Of a stretch of 7,928 bases of DNA, positions 1 through 6,083 are shown one piece after another (the stretch's first letter is position 1; each line of letters begins with the position of its first letter). The notes under the pieces are model-generated. The model was not told where the DNA came from. It was given only the letters and a program-made list of their open reading frames with translations, and did no database searches. Location: the NCBI GenBank assembly GCA_049651845.1, contig JBASCW010000020.1:1-7928 (forward strand), written 5' to 3'. The DNA is from RBG-16-66-20 sp049651845 (GTDB lineage Bacteria; Pseudomonadota; Gammaproteobacteria; Burkholderiales; SG8-39). The position numbers and the translations under genes were made by a program.

Positions 1-122
1 GGCGCGCGCTGCTCGCGCGCGCGCTGCGCGAGATCGCGCGCCACGAGCGGCGCATCGCGGCGCGCCTGACGCCCGCCGAGCGGCGCCAGTTGTTGGCGCT
101 GCTGGGGAAGATCACCGGCTAG
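1..122 (+). CDS. C-terminal end of a probable MarR-family transcriptional regulator (partial)
   Basis: Only the last 39 codons are in the window, read from base 3 to the TAG at 120-122. The peptide is an Arg/Ala/Leu-rich helix followed by LTPAERRQLLALLGKI and a short tail. A helix, then an L-(S/T)-xx-E-R-xx-L-xx-LL-xx-(I/L) stretch at the very end, is how many MarR-type winged-helix regulators finish (the dimerisation helix). The DNA-binding domain lies outside the window, so the family call rests on this tail alone. The gene converges on the amtB operon, and its stop lies 9 nt from the A-tract of the amtB terminator. The target genes cannot be inferred. Another helical protein with a similar end cannot be excluded. 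Confidence 0.45.
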   Translation, partial: RALLARALREIARHERRIAARLTPAERRQLLALLGKITG

Positions 123-131
123 CGGAAGGGC

Positions 132-158
132 AAAAAAAAGGGGGCGCTTGCGCGCCCC
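132..158 (-). terminator. Rho-independent terminator of the porin-glnK-amtB operon
   Basis: On the minus strand a perfect 7-bp stem (GGGGCGC / GCGCCCC, 141-147 with 152-158) with a 4-nt loop is followed, after one further C, by eight T residues (plus-strand A-tract 132-139). It lies 28 nt beyond the amtB stop codon. The T-tract is on one side only, so it should act on minus-strand transcripts. A second small inverted repeat, AGGAG-gaa-CTCCT at 168-180, sits between the amtB stop and this stem and may help protect the 3' end. Confidence 0.88.
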
Positions 159-186
159 TGAATTGCCAGGAGGAACTCCTTGCGCG

Positions 187-1701
187 CTACATCCGGTACG
201 CGGCCTCGCCGTGCGAGGTCACGTCCAGGCCCTCGCGCTCTTCTTCTTCGGTCACGCGCAGCCCGATGGTGAGGTCGACCAGCTTGAAGGCGGCGAAGGC
301 CACCACGCCGGACCAGACCACCGTCAGCAGCACGGCCTTGGCCTGGATGATGAATTGGCCCCAGATGTCGTAGTCCTTGGCAGCGACCGCGGCGACCGAG
401 ACCCAATCGGCCGGGAAGCTCGGTCCGCCGAGCGACGGCGAGTTGAAGATGCCGGTGAGCAAGGCGCCGAGGATGCCGCCGACCGCGTGCACGCCGAAGA
501 CGTCCAGCGAGTCGTCCGCGCCGAGCATCTTCTTCAGGCCGCTCACGCCCCACAGGCACACCAGGCCAGCCGCGAGGCCGATCACGAACGCGCCGCCGAC
601 GCCGACGTTGCCGGCGGCCGGGGTGATCGCGACCAGGCCCGCGACGGCGCCCGAGGCCGCGCCCAGCATGGTCGGCTTGCCCTTGAAGATGGCTTCGCCG
701 AGCGTCCAGGACAGCACCGCGCAGGCGGTGGCGAGGAAGGTGTTAATGAAGGCGAGCGCGGCAATGCCGTTCGCTTCCAGCGCGGATCCCGCGTTGAAAC
801 CGAACCAGCCCACCCACAGCAGCGCCGCGCCGATCATGGTCATCGGCAGGTTGTGCGCCGGCATCGCTTCCTTGCCGTAGCCGATGCGCTTGCCGATCAT
901 GTAGGCGCCCACCAGGCCGGCCACGCCGGCGTTGATGTGCACCACGGTGCCGCCCGCGAAGTCGAGCGCGCCCCACTGCCAGATCTTGCCGGCCTTGCCG
1001 GTCAGTTCCTCGATCAGCTTCGGATCCGTGTACGCATCCGGGCCCATCCAGAACCACACCATGTGCGCGATCGGCGCGTAGCTGAAGGTGAACCAGAGCA
1101 CCACGAACACCAGCACCGCCGAGAACTTGGCACGCTCGGCAAAGGCGCCGAGGATCAGGCAGCAGGTGATCGCCGCGAAGGTCGCCTGGAAGGCGACGAA
1201 CACCAGCTCCGGGATCACCACGCCCTTGGAGAAGGTCGCCGCCATCGCGAACTCGCCCTTGGCCGCGTCGAAGGTGCCCGACAGGAACAGGCGATCGAAG
1301 CCGCCGAAGTAGGCGTTGTACTCGGTGAACGCGAGGCTGTAGCCGTAGATGCACCACAGCACCGTGACCAGCGAGAACACGACGAACACCTGCATCAGCA
1401 TCGAGAGCATGTTCTTCGAGCGCACCATGCCGCCGTAGAACAGCGCCAGCGCGGGCACGCTCATCATCAGCACCAGGGCCGTCGAGGTGAGCATCCAGGC
1501 GATGTCGCCCTTGTTCGGCGTGGGCGCCGGCTTGGCCCCTTCCTTTTTCGCCTCGGCCTTGGCTTCGTCCTTCCTCGCCTCGGCCTTGGCCTCGGCCTTC
1601 ACCTCGACGGCGGCCTTCTCGGGCGCCTTGTCCTGCGCGCCGGCACCGCCCGCGGCTGCGAACAGCGCGAACATGGAAAGGGCTGCAATCAGCTTCTTCA
1701 T
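187..1701 (-). CDS. amtB: AmtB ammonium channel with signal peptide and long charged N-terminal linker
   Basis: This is an inner-membrane ammonium/ammonia transport protein of the Amt/Mep/Rh family, 504 aa and therefore longer than the E. coli protein (about 428 aa). Residues 1-22 look like a cleavable signal peptide (AGA before Gln23), as in E. coli AmtB. Residues 23-65 form an Ala/Lys/Glu-rich linker before the first membrane helix, and a periplasmic loop near 217-243 is also extended. Known functional residues are present: substrate-site Asp247 and Trp299, gate Phe175 and Phe302, and the twin pore histidines His255 and His405. DFAGGTVVHIN at 247-257 is the family signature. The cytoplasmic tail (about 480-504, ending EREGLDVTSHGEAAYRM) matches the GlnK-docking tail. 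The gene starts 10 nt after the glnK stop with GGAGA just upstream. It is the last gene of the operon and is probably expressed under nitrogen limitation. Confidence 0.97.
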   Translation of the reverse strand: MKKLIAALSMFALFAAAGGAGAQDKAPEKAAVEVKAEAKAEARKDEAKAEAKKEGAKPAPTPNKGDIAWMLTSTALVLMMSVPALALFYGGMVRSKNMLSMLMQVFVVFSLVTVLWCIYGYSLAFTEYNAYFGGFDRLFLSGTFDAAKGEFAMAATFSKGVVIPELVFVAFQATFAAITCCLILGAFAERAKFSAVLVFVVLWFTFSYAPIAHMVWFWMGPDAYTDPKLIEELTGKAGKIWQWGALDFAGGTVVHINAGVAGLVGAYMIGKRIGYGKEAMPAHNLPMTMIGAALLWVGWFGFNAGSALEANGIAALAFINTFLATACAVLSWTLGEAIFKGKPTMLGAASGAVAGLVAITPAAGNVGVGGAFVIGLAAGLVCLWGVSGLKKMLGADDSLDVFGVHAVGGILGALLTGIFNSPSLGGPSFPADWVSVAAVAAKDYDIWGQFIIQAKAVLLTVVWSGVVAFAAFKLVDLTIGLRVTEEEEREGLDVTSHGEAAYRM

Positions 1702-1711
1702 CGTCTTCTCC

Positions 1712-2050
1712 CTAGATCGCAGCGGCGTCAGTTTCGCCGGTGCGTATGCGCACGACCTTCTCGAGGTCGAACACGAAAATCTTGCCGTCGCCGATCTTGC
1801 CGGTGTTGGCGGCCTTCTCGATCGCCTCGAGCACGCGCTCGAGCATGTCGGTCTTCACCGCGGCCTCGATCTTCACTTTCGGCAGGAAATCCACTACGTA
1901 TTCCGCGCCGCGGTAGAGCTCGGTGTGGCCCTTCTGCCGGCCGAAGCCCTTGACCTCGGTCACGGTGATGCCCTGCACGCCGATGCCCGAGAGCGCTTCG
2001 CGCACTTCGTCGAGCTTGAACGGCTTGATGATGGCTGTGACGAGCTTCAT
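1712..2050 (-). CDS. glnK: PII signal transduction protein GlnK
   Basis: This is a trimeric PII protein of 112 aa, the normal family length. It begins MKLVTAIIKPFKLDEVREAL. The T-loop (about 37-55) carries the uridylylation site Tyr51 in RGAEY, with Gln39 available for the Mg-ATP/2-oxoglutarate site. The B-loop is TGKIGDGKIFV (about 83-93), and the C-terminus has RIRTGE and ends in DAAAI. In the known system PII senses 2-oxoglutarate and ATP/ADP, is modified by GlnD, and in its unmodified form plugs AmtB through the T-loop. Linkage to amtB argues for glnK rather than glnB, although the DAAAI ending also occurs in GlnB proteins. It lies 12 nt after the porin stop and 10 nt before amtB, so co-transcription is very likely. 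A GGGGAT stretch precedes the ATG; the Shine-Dalgarno is modest. Confidence 0.96.
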   Translation of the reverse strand: MKLVTAIIKPFKLDEVREALSGIGVQGITVTEVKGFGRQKGHTELYRGAEYVVDFLPKVKIEAAVKTDMLERVLEAIEKAANTGKIGDGKIFVFDLEKVVRIRTGETDAAAI

Positions 2051-2062
2051 CTCGGATCCCCG

Positions 2063-3265
2063 TTAGAATTTGTACAGGAACTGCACACCGTAGGAAGCGT
2101 TGTTGGTGCGCCCGGTGACGCCGTCGCGGTCGAGGAACGACGCGACATTCGAGCGGTCGCGGCGGACCTCGGCGCGCAGTTCGATGGGCTTCGTCGGCAG
2201 CCATGCGAGCGTGAGCGTCGCTTCCTTCCATTTCTGGACGACGCCGGTGCGATAGCCGTCCTTGTCGTCGAAGAGCTCCGCGCGGAACGAAAGCTTCCAT
2301 TGGTCGGTGAATTGGTAGTTCGCGTAGCCCGCGATCCCCGACCATACGGCCTTGCTCGCGCCGGACGGAATCAATCCGGCCGTGCCGTCCTGCGTGCCGT
2401 AGTCGTAGTTGAGCACGAAGCTGAGCTTGTCCGTGGCGTTGATCGTCAGCACCGTATCGAACAGGTTGCGATCGCCCTCGGCCCCGGTGTTCACCAGCCC
2501 GCCGACGCGCTCCTTGCCGCCGTGGAACATCGCGGTGAGGGCCACCATCTTGCTCGGGTTGAACATGAGACCAAGCTCATAACCCTTCGACGAGTTGGTG
2601 TCCTTGATGTCGTCCCAGCCCTGGTTGGCGCCGATCTGAAGCGTCAGCGTGTCGCTCAAGCTGTAATGCGCGCGCAATCCGGTGTGCGTGAACGGGATCG
2701 CGTAGCCGAACAGGATTGAGCGTGAAAAGTTGGGATTGGCCGGGCTCCAGATCACCTCGGCGCCGGCGAGCGTGACGAACTTGCCCGCCATCAGGTGCCA
2801 TGAGCCGGCCTTGTACTGCAGGTATGCCTGCGTTACGTCGAAGCGGTCGCGGTCGCAGCTCGTGCCGTCCGCATTGAGCCCCGTGACGACGTTGCATCCG
2901 CGCCCGTTGCTCGGATCTGTTTTGTAGGCTGCGATCACATCGGCGTCCTTGCCGGCGGTGAGATTGAGAACGCCGCCGAGCCCTTGCTGGGGGCTGTAGT
3001 CGAGCTTCACGGCAGCCTGCCGCAGCGCAAAACCGCTGCGCTCGATATCGAATACGCGGCTCGGCGTCCCGCTCGTGAACAGCGCGCGCCGCGAAAGATT
3101 GTTGTACGACGCGTCTATGTAGCCGGTAACGTCGAATATCCCCAGTTTCAGCCCTTCGTCCTTTGCATCGGCCGACTGCGCTGGGGGCGCGGGCTGCTGG
3201 GCGGTCGCCAGGCCGGGGACTGCGAGGGTGGAAGCCATGGCAGCCGCGATCAGGGTCTTACGCAT
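2063..3265 (-). CDS. Outer-membrane beta-barrel porin, OmpL-like (BBP2 type), first gene of the glnK-amtB operon
   Basis: The protein is 400 aa with a clear signal peptide (MRKTLIAAAMASTLAVPGLATA, likely cut after Ala22), a Pro/Gln/Ala-rich stretch to about 36, then alternating hydrophobic/polar strands and a terminal Phe (FLYKF), as expected for an outer-membrane barrel. Features I associate with the BBP2/OmpL-like porin family (PF07642) are visible: GYIDASYN near 48-55, GKFVTLAGAEVI at 161-172, NPNFSRSILFGYAIPFTH at 177-194 and NQGWDDIKDTN at 214-224. Cys124 and Cys137 lie in one putative surface loop and could form a disulfide. A longer reading to an ATG at 3428-3430 exists, but that extension covers the promoter and has no secretion signal; GGGAGAG lies 7 nt before the chosen ATG. 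The substrate is unknown. The operon suggests passage of ammonium or small nitrogen compounds, which is inference. Confidence 0.88.
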   Translation of the reverse strand: MRKTLIAAAMASTLAVPGLATAQQPAPPAQSADAKDEGLKLGIFDVTGYIDASYNNLSRRALFTSGTPSRVFDIERSGFALRQAAVKLDYSPQQGLGGVLNLTAGKDADVIAAYKTDPSNGRGCNVVTGLNADGTSCDRDRFDVTQAYLQYKAGSWHLMAGKFVTLAGAEVIWSPANPNFSRSILFGYAIPFTHTGLRAHYSLSDTLTLQIGANQGWDDIKDTNSSKGYELGLMFNPSKMVALTAMFHGGKERVGGLVNTGAEGDRNLFDTVLTINATDKLSFVLNYDYGTQDGTAGLIPSGASKAVWSGIAGYANYQFTDQWKLSFRAELFDDKDGYRTGVVQKWKEATLTLAWLPTKPIELRAEVRRDRSNVASFLDRDGVTGRTNNASYGVQFLYKF

Positions 3266-3272
3266 TGGTAAT

Positions 3273-3279
3273 CTCTCCC
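3273..3279 (-). promoter_or_regulatory. Ribosome binding site fixing the porin start
   Basis: GGGAGAG on the minus strand lies 7 nt before the ATG at 3263-3265. That ATG opens a textbook signal peptide. This decides the start against the more upstream in-frame ATG at 3428-3430. Confidence 0.8.
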
Positions 3280-3304
3280 AAGGAAGGATGGTTCCCGGAT
3301 AGTT

Positions 3305-3320
3305 AGCACGTCGTATGCCA
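3305..3320 (-). promoter_or_regulatory. Candidate sigma-54 (-24/-12) promoter of porin-glnK-amtB
   Basis: Read on the minus strand, TGGCATACGACGTGCT matches the RpoN consensus TGGCAC-R-N4-TTGCW at all but two positions. It has the required GG and GC doublets exactly ten bases apart. Taking the C at 3306 as -12, transcription would start near 3294 (a G on the minus strand). This gives a leader of about 29 nt that contains the GGGAGAG ribosome site. Support comes from the matching IHF and NtrC-like sites upstream and from the nitrogen genes downstream. Confidence 0.75.
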
Positions 3321-3337
3321 GCCTTTTTTGGACAGAC

Positions 3338-3350
3338 AATCAACGTGTTA
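3338..3350 (+). promoter_or_regulatory. Candidate IHF binding site
   Basis: AATCAACGTGTTA matches the IHF consensus WATCAANNNNTTR at every defined position. Its centre is about 50 nt upstream of the inferred start site at 3294, between the sigma-54 element and the NtrC-like sites. There, IHF is known to bend DNA so that NtrC-type activators can touch sigma-54 polymerase. The local sequence is AT-richer than its surroundings. Confidence 0.65.
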
Positions 3351-3381
3351 CGTGCGGAAAGGCAATGCTGCAGGACTGTGA

Positions 3382-3398
3382 CGCACCGAGACTGGGCA
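3382..3398. promoter_or_regulatory. Candidate NtrC binding site, promoter-proximal
   Basis: CGCACCGAGACTGGGCA contains GCAC-N7-GGGC against the NtrC dyad core GCAC-N7-GTGC, one mismatch in eight. The centre is about 96 nt upstream of the inferred start. It is weaker than its partner at 3413-3429, and its call rests partly on the 31-nt (three-turn) spacing between the two. Confidence 0.5.
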
Positions 3399-3412
3399 GG
3401 CGCACCGGTGTC

Positions 3413-3429
3413 TGCGCGAAATTGGTGCA
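3413..3429. promoter_or_regulatory. Candidate NtrC binding site, promoter-distal
   Basis: TGCGCGAAATTGGTGCA closely follows the enteric NtrC consensus TGCACYANNNTGGTGCA, differing at only two defined positions (core GCGC-N7-GTGC). The centre is about 127 nt upstream of the inferred start and 31 nt from the proximal dyad. This spacing resembles the enhancer pair of enteric glnA. It could in principle also influence ubiK, which starts 41 nt away on the other strand. Confidence 0.65.
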
Positions 3430-3469
3430 TGGCTAAACGTCGTCAGCGGCTTGGGTTACGCTCGCTGGC

Positions 3470-3706
3470 GTGACCGACAAGCGCACTTTCGACGATTTTC
3501 GGGATCGCGTCTCCGAGGTGCTGCGCAACTCCCCCGCGCAGGACCTGGAGAAGAACCTGCAGCAAATGCTCGCCGTGTTCGTCGAGCGCTTCGGCCTTGC
3601 GGCGCGCGAGGAGCTCGAGCTGCAGAAAAAGCTGCTCGAGCGGGCGCAGGCGAAGCTCGCCGCGCTCGAGGCGCGCGTCGCCGAGCTGGAGGCGCGTAAA
3701 CCCTAA
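3470..3706 (+). CDS. ubiK: UbiK ubiquinone biosynthesis accessory factor (YqiC/BMFP family)
   Basis: This is a small 78-aa protein with an acidic helical N-terminal half and a C-terminal coiled coil (about 44-76: REELELQKKLLERAQAKLAA, then LEARVAELEAR). The pattern of helix, R-E-E-hydrophobic-x-hydrophobic-Q, then leucine-heptad coiled coil, is that of YqiC/UbiK. In E. coli this protein pairs with UbiJ and supports aerobic ubiquinone synthesis; an older label is membrane fusogenic protein. The start is GTG, the only initiator between the upstream in-frame stop at 3434-3436 and the conserved region. No good Shine-Dalgarno is visible. The gene is divergent from the nitrogen operon and lies 36 nt before comM, so the two may share a transcript. 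It is shorter than the roughly 96-aa E. coli protein. Confidence 0.88.
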   Translation: MTDKRTFDDFRDRVSEVLRNSPAQDLEKNLQQMLAVFVERFGLAAREELELQKKLLERAQAKLAALEARVAELEARKP

Positions 3707-3742
3707 GCCCGCGCGCCGCGTTGATCCGGGCGTGGAGGTTCA

Positions 3743-5242
3743 ATGTCGCTGGCGACAGTGGCGAGCCGCGCGCTCGCGGGGATCGATGCGCCCGAAGTGG
3801 CCGTGGAGGTGCACCTCGGGCCGGGGCTGCCGTCGTTCACCATCGTCGGGCTGCCCGACACCGAGGTGCGCGAAGCGAAGGACCGCGTGCGCGCCGCGCT
3901 CAACCACACGCGGTTCGAGTTCCCGGCGCGCCGCATCACCGTGAACCTCGCGCCGGCGGACCTGCCGAAGGACTCGGGCCGCTTCGACCTGCCGATCGCG
4001 CTCGGCATCCTGGCGGCGAGCGGCCAGATCGACGGCACGGCGCTCGCCGCGCACGAATTCGCGGGCGAGCTCTCGCTCACGGGCGAGCTGCGCCCGGTGC
4101 GCGGCGCGCTGGCGATGGCGCTCCGGGTGCGCGAGCGCGAGCGCGCCTTCGTGCTGCCCGAGCCGAACGCGCCGCAGGCGGCGCTCGCCGAGGGTGCGCA
4201 GGTGCTGCCCGCGCGCACGCTGCTGGAAGTGGTCGCGCACCTGGCGGGCGAGGCGAAGCTGCCGCGCTATGCGCCGGCTGCGCGCGCGCCTGCGCATGCG
4301 TATCCGGACTTCAGCGAGGTGAAGGGCCAGTCGCAGGCCAGGCGCGCGCTCGAGGTCGCCGCGGCGGGCGGGCACAGCGTGCTCATGATCGGGCCGCCGG
4401 GCACCGGCAAGTCGATGCTCGCCGCGCGCTTTCCGGGCATCCTGCCGCCGATGAGCGAGGCCGAGGCGCTCGAGGTCGCGGCGATCCATTCGGTGTCCTC
4501 GGCCGGCTTCGAGGCGGTGCGCTGGGGCGAGCGGCCGTACCGCGCGCCGCACCACAGCGCCTCGGCCTCGGCGATGGTGGGCGGCGGCGCGCTGCCGCGC
4601 CCGGGCGAGATCTCGCTCGCGCACCGCGGCGTGCTGTTCCTCGACGAGCTGCCCGAGTTCGACCGCGACGTGCTGGAGTCGCTGCGCGAGCCGCTCGAAT
4701 CTGGCAAGGTCTCGATCTCGCGCGCCGCGCGCCAGTCGCAGTTCCCCGCGCGCTTCCAGCTTCTCGCCGCGATGAACCCCTGCCCCTGCGGGCACTGCGG
4801 TTCGCCCGCCGGGCGCTGCCGCTGCACGCCCGAGCGCATCGCGCGCTACCGCGGGCGCGTCTCCGGGCCCCTGGCCGACCGCGTCGACATCAAGCTCGAA
4901 GTGCCCGCGCCGCGCGACGCCGACCTGATGGCCGCCGGCGCGACCGAATCGAGCGAAGCGATCCACGGCCGGGTGCTCGCCGCGCACCGGCGCCAGCTTG
5001 AGCGCCAGGGCGTGCCGAACGCGCTCCTGGGCACGCGCGAAATCGACAAGCTGTGCGGAACGGACAAGGAGGGCGACCAGCTCCTGCGCCACGCCCTCGC
5101 ACGGCTGTTGCTCTCGGCGCGCGCCTATCACCGCGTGCTGCGCGTGGCGCGCACCATCGCCGACCTCGCGGGCGACGCGGCCATCAAGGCCGCGCACATC
5201 GCCGAAGCCATCCAGTACCGCCGCCTCGACGCGAGTTTCTAG
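3743..5242 (+). CDS. comM: ComM/YifB AAA+ ATPase (Mg-chelatase-like)
   Basis: The protein is 499 aa, full length for the family. It has three parts: an N-terminal Lon-substrate-like/ChlI domain (about 20-140, with GLPSFTIVGLPDTEVREAKDRV), the AAA+ Mg-chelatase core (about 188-390) and a C-terminal helical domain (about 400-495). Walker A is GPPGTGKS at 217-224, Walker B is VLFLDE at 297-302, Asn345 is in the sensor-1 position (AAMNPC), and Arg380 (ADRVD) is a likely arginine finger. The cysteine group C347, C349, C352, C359 and C361 after NPCPCG is a normal YifB trait and may bind metal. In species where it has been studied, ComM is a hexameric helicase that drives branch migration during natural transformation and is not a true chelatase. 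GGAGG sits 4 nt before the ATG. The gene follows ubiK by 36 nt. Confidence 0.95.
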   Translation: MSLATVASRALAGIDAPEVAVEVHLGPGLPSFTIVGLPDTEVREAKDRVRAALNHTRFEFPARRITVNLAPADLPKDSGRFDLPIALGILAASGQIDGTALAAHEFAGELSLTGELRPVRGALAMALRVRERERAFVLPEPNAPQAALAEGAQVLPARTLLEVVAHLAGEAKLPRYAPAARAPAHAYPDFSEVKGQSQARRALEVAAAGGHSVLMIGPPGTGKSMLAARFPGILPPMSEAEALEVAAIHSVSSAGFEAVRWGERPYRAPHHSASASAMVGGGALPRPGEISLAHRGVLFLDELPEFDRDVLESLREPLESGKVSISRAARQSQFPARFQLLAAMNPCPCGHCGSPAGRCRCTPERIARYRGRVSGPLADRVDIKLEVPAPRDADLMAAGATESSEAIHGRVLAAHRRQLERQGVPNALLGTREIDKLCGTDKEGDQLLRHALARLLLSARAYHRVLRVARTIADLAGDAAIKAAHIAEAIQYRRLDASF

Positions 5243-5256
5243 CGCGCGAATCCGGC

Positions 5257-5262
5257 TATAGT
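5257..5262 (+). promoter_or_regulatory. apaH: Possible -10 element giving a near-leaderless apaH transcript
   Basis: TATAGT ends 8 nt before the apaH ATG, in the 28-nt gap after comM. No Shine-Dalgarno is visible in that gap. A start site about 7 nt downstream of the hexamer would place the ATG at or within a couple of bases of the 5' end. No convincing -35 box was found (TTTCTA at 5236-5241 is a poor match with short spacing). Confidence 0.35.
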
Positions 5263-5270
5263 CCGCCCCG

Positions 5271-6083
5271 ATGGCGACCTACGCGATCGGCGACGTGCAG
5301 GGCTGCTTCGACGAGCTGCAGGCGCTCCTTGAGCGCATCGGCTTCAACCGCGAGCACGACCGGCTGTGGTTCGTGGGCGATCTCGTCAACCGCGGCCCTA
5401 AATCTCTTGAGGTGCTGCGTTTCGTCCGGGATCTCGGCGATCGCGCGGTGGTGGTGCTCGGCAACCACGACCTGCATCTGGTCACGCAGCACGAGGGCTA
5501 CGAGAGGAAACGCAAGGACGACACGTTTACCGACGTACTCGCGGCGCCCGATGCGAAGGAGCTCGTGGACTGGTTGCGCACGCGGCCGATGATGCACGCA
5601 GAAGGCAGCTGGGCGATGGTGCATGCCGGGCTGTTGCCGCTCTGGAACGTCGGGAAATCCCTGGAACTTGCAAATGAAGTCGAAAGAGCGCTGTGTGCAC
5701 CGAATTACCGCGACTTTCTCGCGAATATGTACGGCAGCAAGCCCGAGCGCTGGCAGGATTCGCTCGCGGGCTGGGACCGGCTGCGCGTGATCGTCAACGC
5801 GATGACGCGCATGCGCTTCTGCACGTCCGAGGGAACGATGGAATTCCACGCCACCGGCCCGAAGGCTCCCGCGGGATATCGCCCCTGGTTTGAGGAAAGA
5901 TCGGACGTGCAAAGCATCGTATTCGGCCACTGGTCGAGCGCCGGCCTGCAGTTGAATCACCGGATTGCGGGCCTGGATACGGGCTGCGTCTGGGGCGGGC
6001 CGCTCACGGCGCTGCGGCTTGAGGACCGGTGGCTCGTGCAGGTACCCTCGCCGGGCTACCAACGGGCTGGAGGCAAGGAATGA
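5271..6083 (+). CDS. apaH: ApaH, symmetrical bis(5'-nucleosyl)-tetraphosphatase
   Basis: This is a calcineurin-like metallophosphoesterase of 270 aa (E. coli ApaH is about 280) that splits Ap4A into two ADP. All metal and catalytic motifs of the PPP-type fold are present: GDVQG at 7-11, GDLVNRG at 36-42, GNHD at 64-67, His118 in VHAG, and GHW at 219-221. The C-terminal DTGCVWGG at 236-243 is typical of ApaH. Ap4A accumulates on stress and is made largely by aminoacyl-tRNA synthetases; in bacteria ApaH is also known to remove Np4 caps from RNA. The gene begins 28 nt after comM without a clear ribosome site and ends in an ATGA overlap with the HIT gene. Its middle part (about 5400-5720) is less GC-rich than comM, within normal variation. 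Confidence 0.95.
   Translation: MATYAIGDVQGCFDELQALLERIGFNREHDRLWFVGDLVNRGPKSLEVLRFVRDLGDRAVVVLGNHDLHLVTQHEGYERKRKDDTFTDVLAAPDAKELVDWLRTRPMMHAEGSWAMVHAGLLPLWNVGKSLELANEVERALCAPNYRDFLANMYGSKPERWQDSLAGWDRLRVIVNAMTRMRFCTSEGTMEFHATGPKAPAGYRPWFEERSDVQSIVFGHWSSAGLQLNHRIAGLDTGCVWGGPLTALRLEDRWLVQVPSPGYQRAGGKE

Noticed and set aside
1..60. Dense GCGC runs as a repeat or structured RNA
   Set aside because: They follow Arg/Ala/Leu codons of the partial gene in a GC-rich genome; there is no repeat unit.
148..1953. A 601-codon open frame on the plus strand opposite amtB and glnK
   Set aside because: Its product is Arg/His/Glu-rich with no recognisable domain. It is the expected mirror of strongly GC-biased third codon positions in the minus-strand genes, which are certain.
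3321..3331. T-run (gccttttttgg) as a terminator between ubiK and the porin
   Set aside because: No GC-rich stem precedes it on the plus strand, and both flanking genes point away from it; it is better seen as the AT-rich stretch between the sigma-54 element and the IHF site.
3361..3374. GCAATGCTGCAGGA as a second sigma-54 box on the minus strand
   Set aside because: It has the TTGC part but no TGGCA element at the right distance.
3266..3430. N-terminal extension of the porin to the ATG at 3428-3430
   Set aside because: It would put 55 non-signal residues before a clear signal peptide and would cover the IHF, NtrC-like and sigma-54 elements; a good ribosome site marks the inner ATG.
3740..5197. 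Long minus-strand frame (485 codons) and other-frame plus-strand reading (3721-5001) over comM
   Set aside because: Both give low-complexity Arg/Ala-rich products; the comM frame holds intact Walker A, Walker B and cysteine motifs over its whole length.
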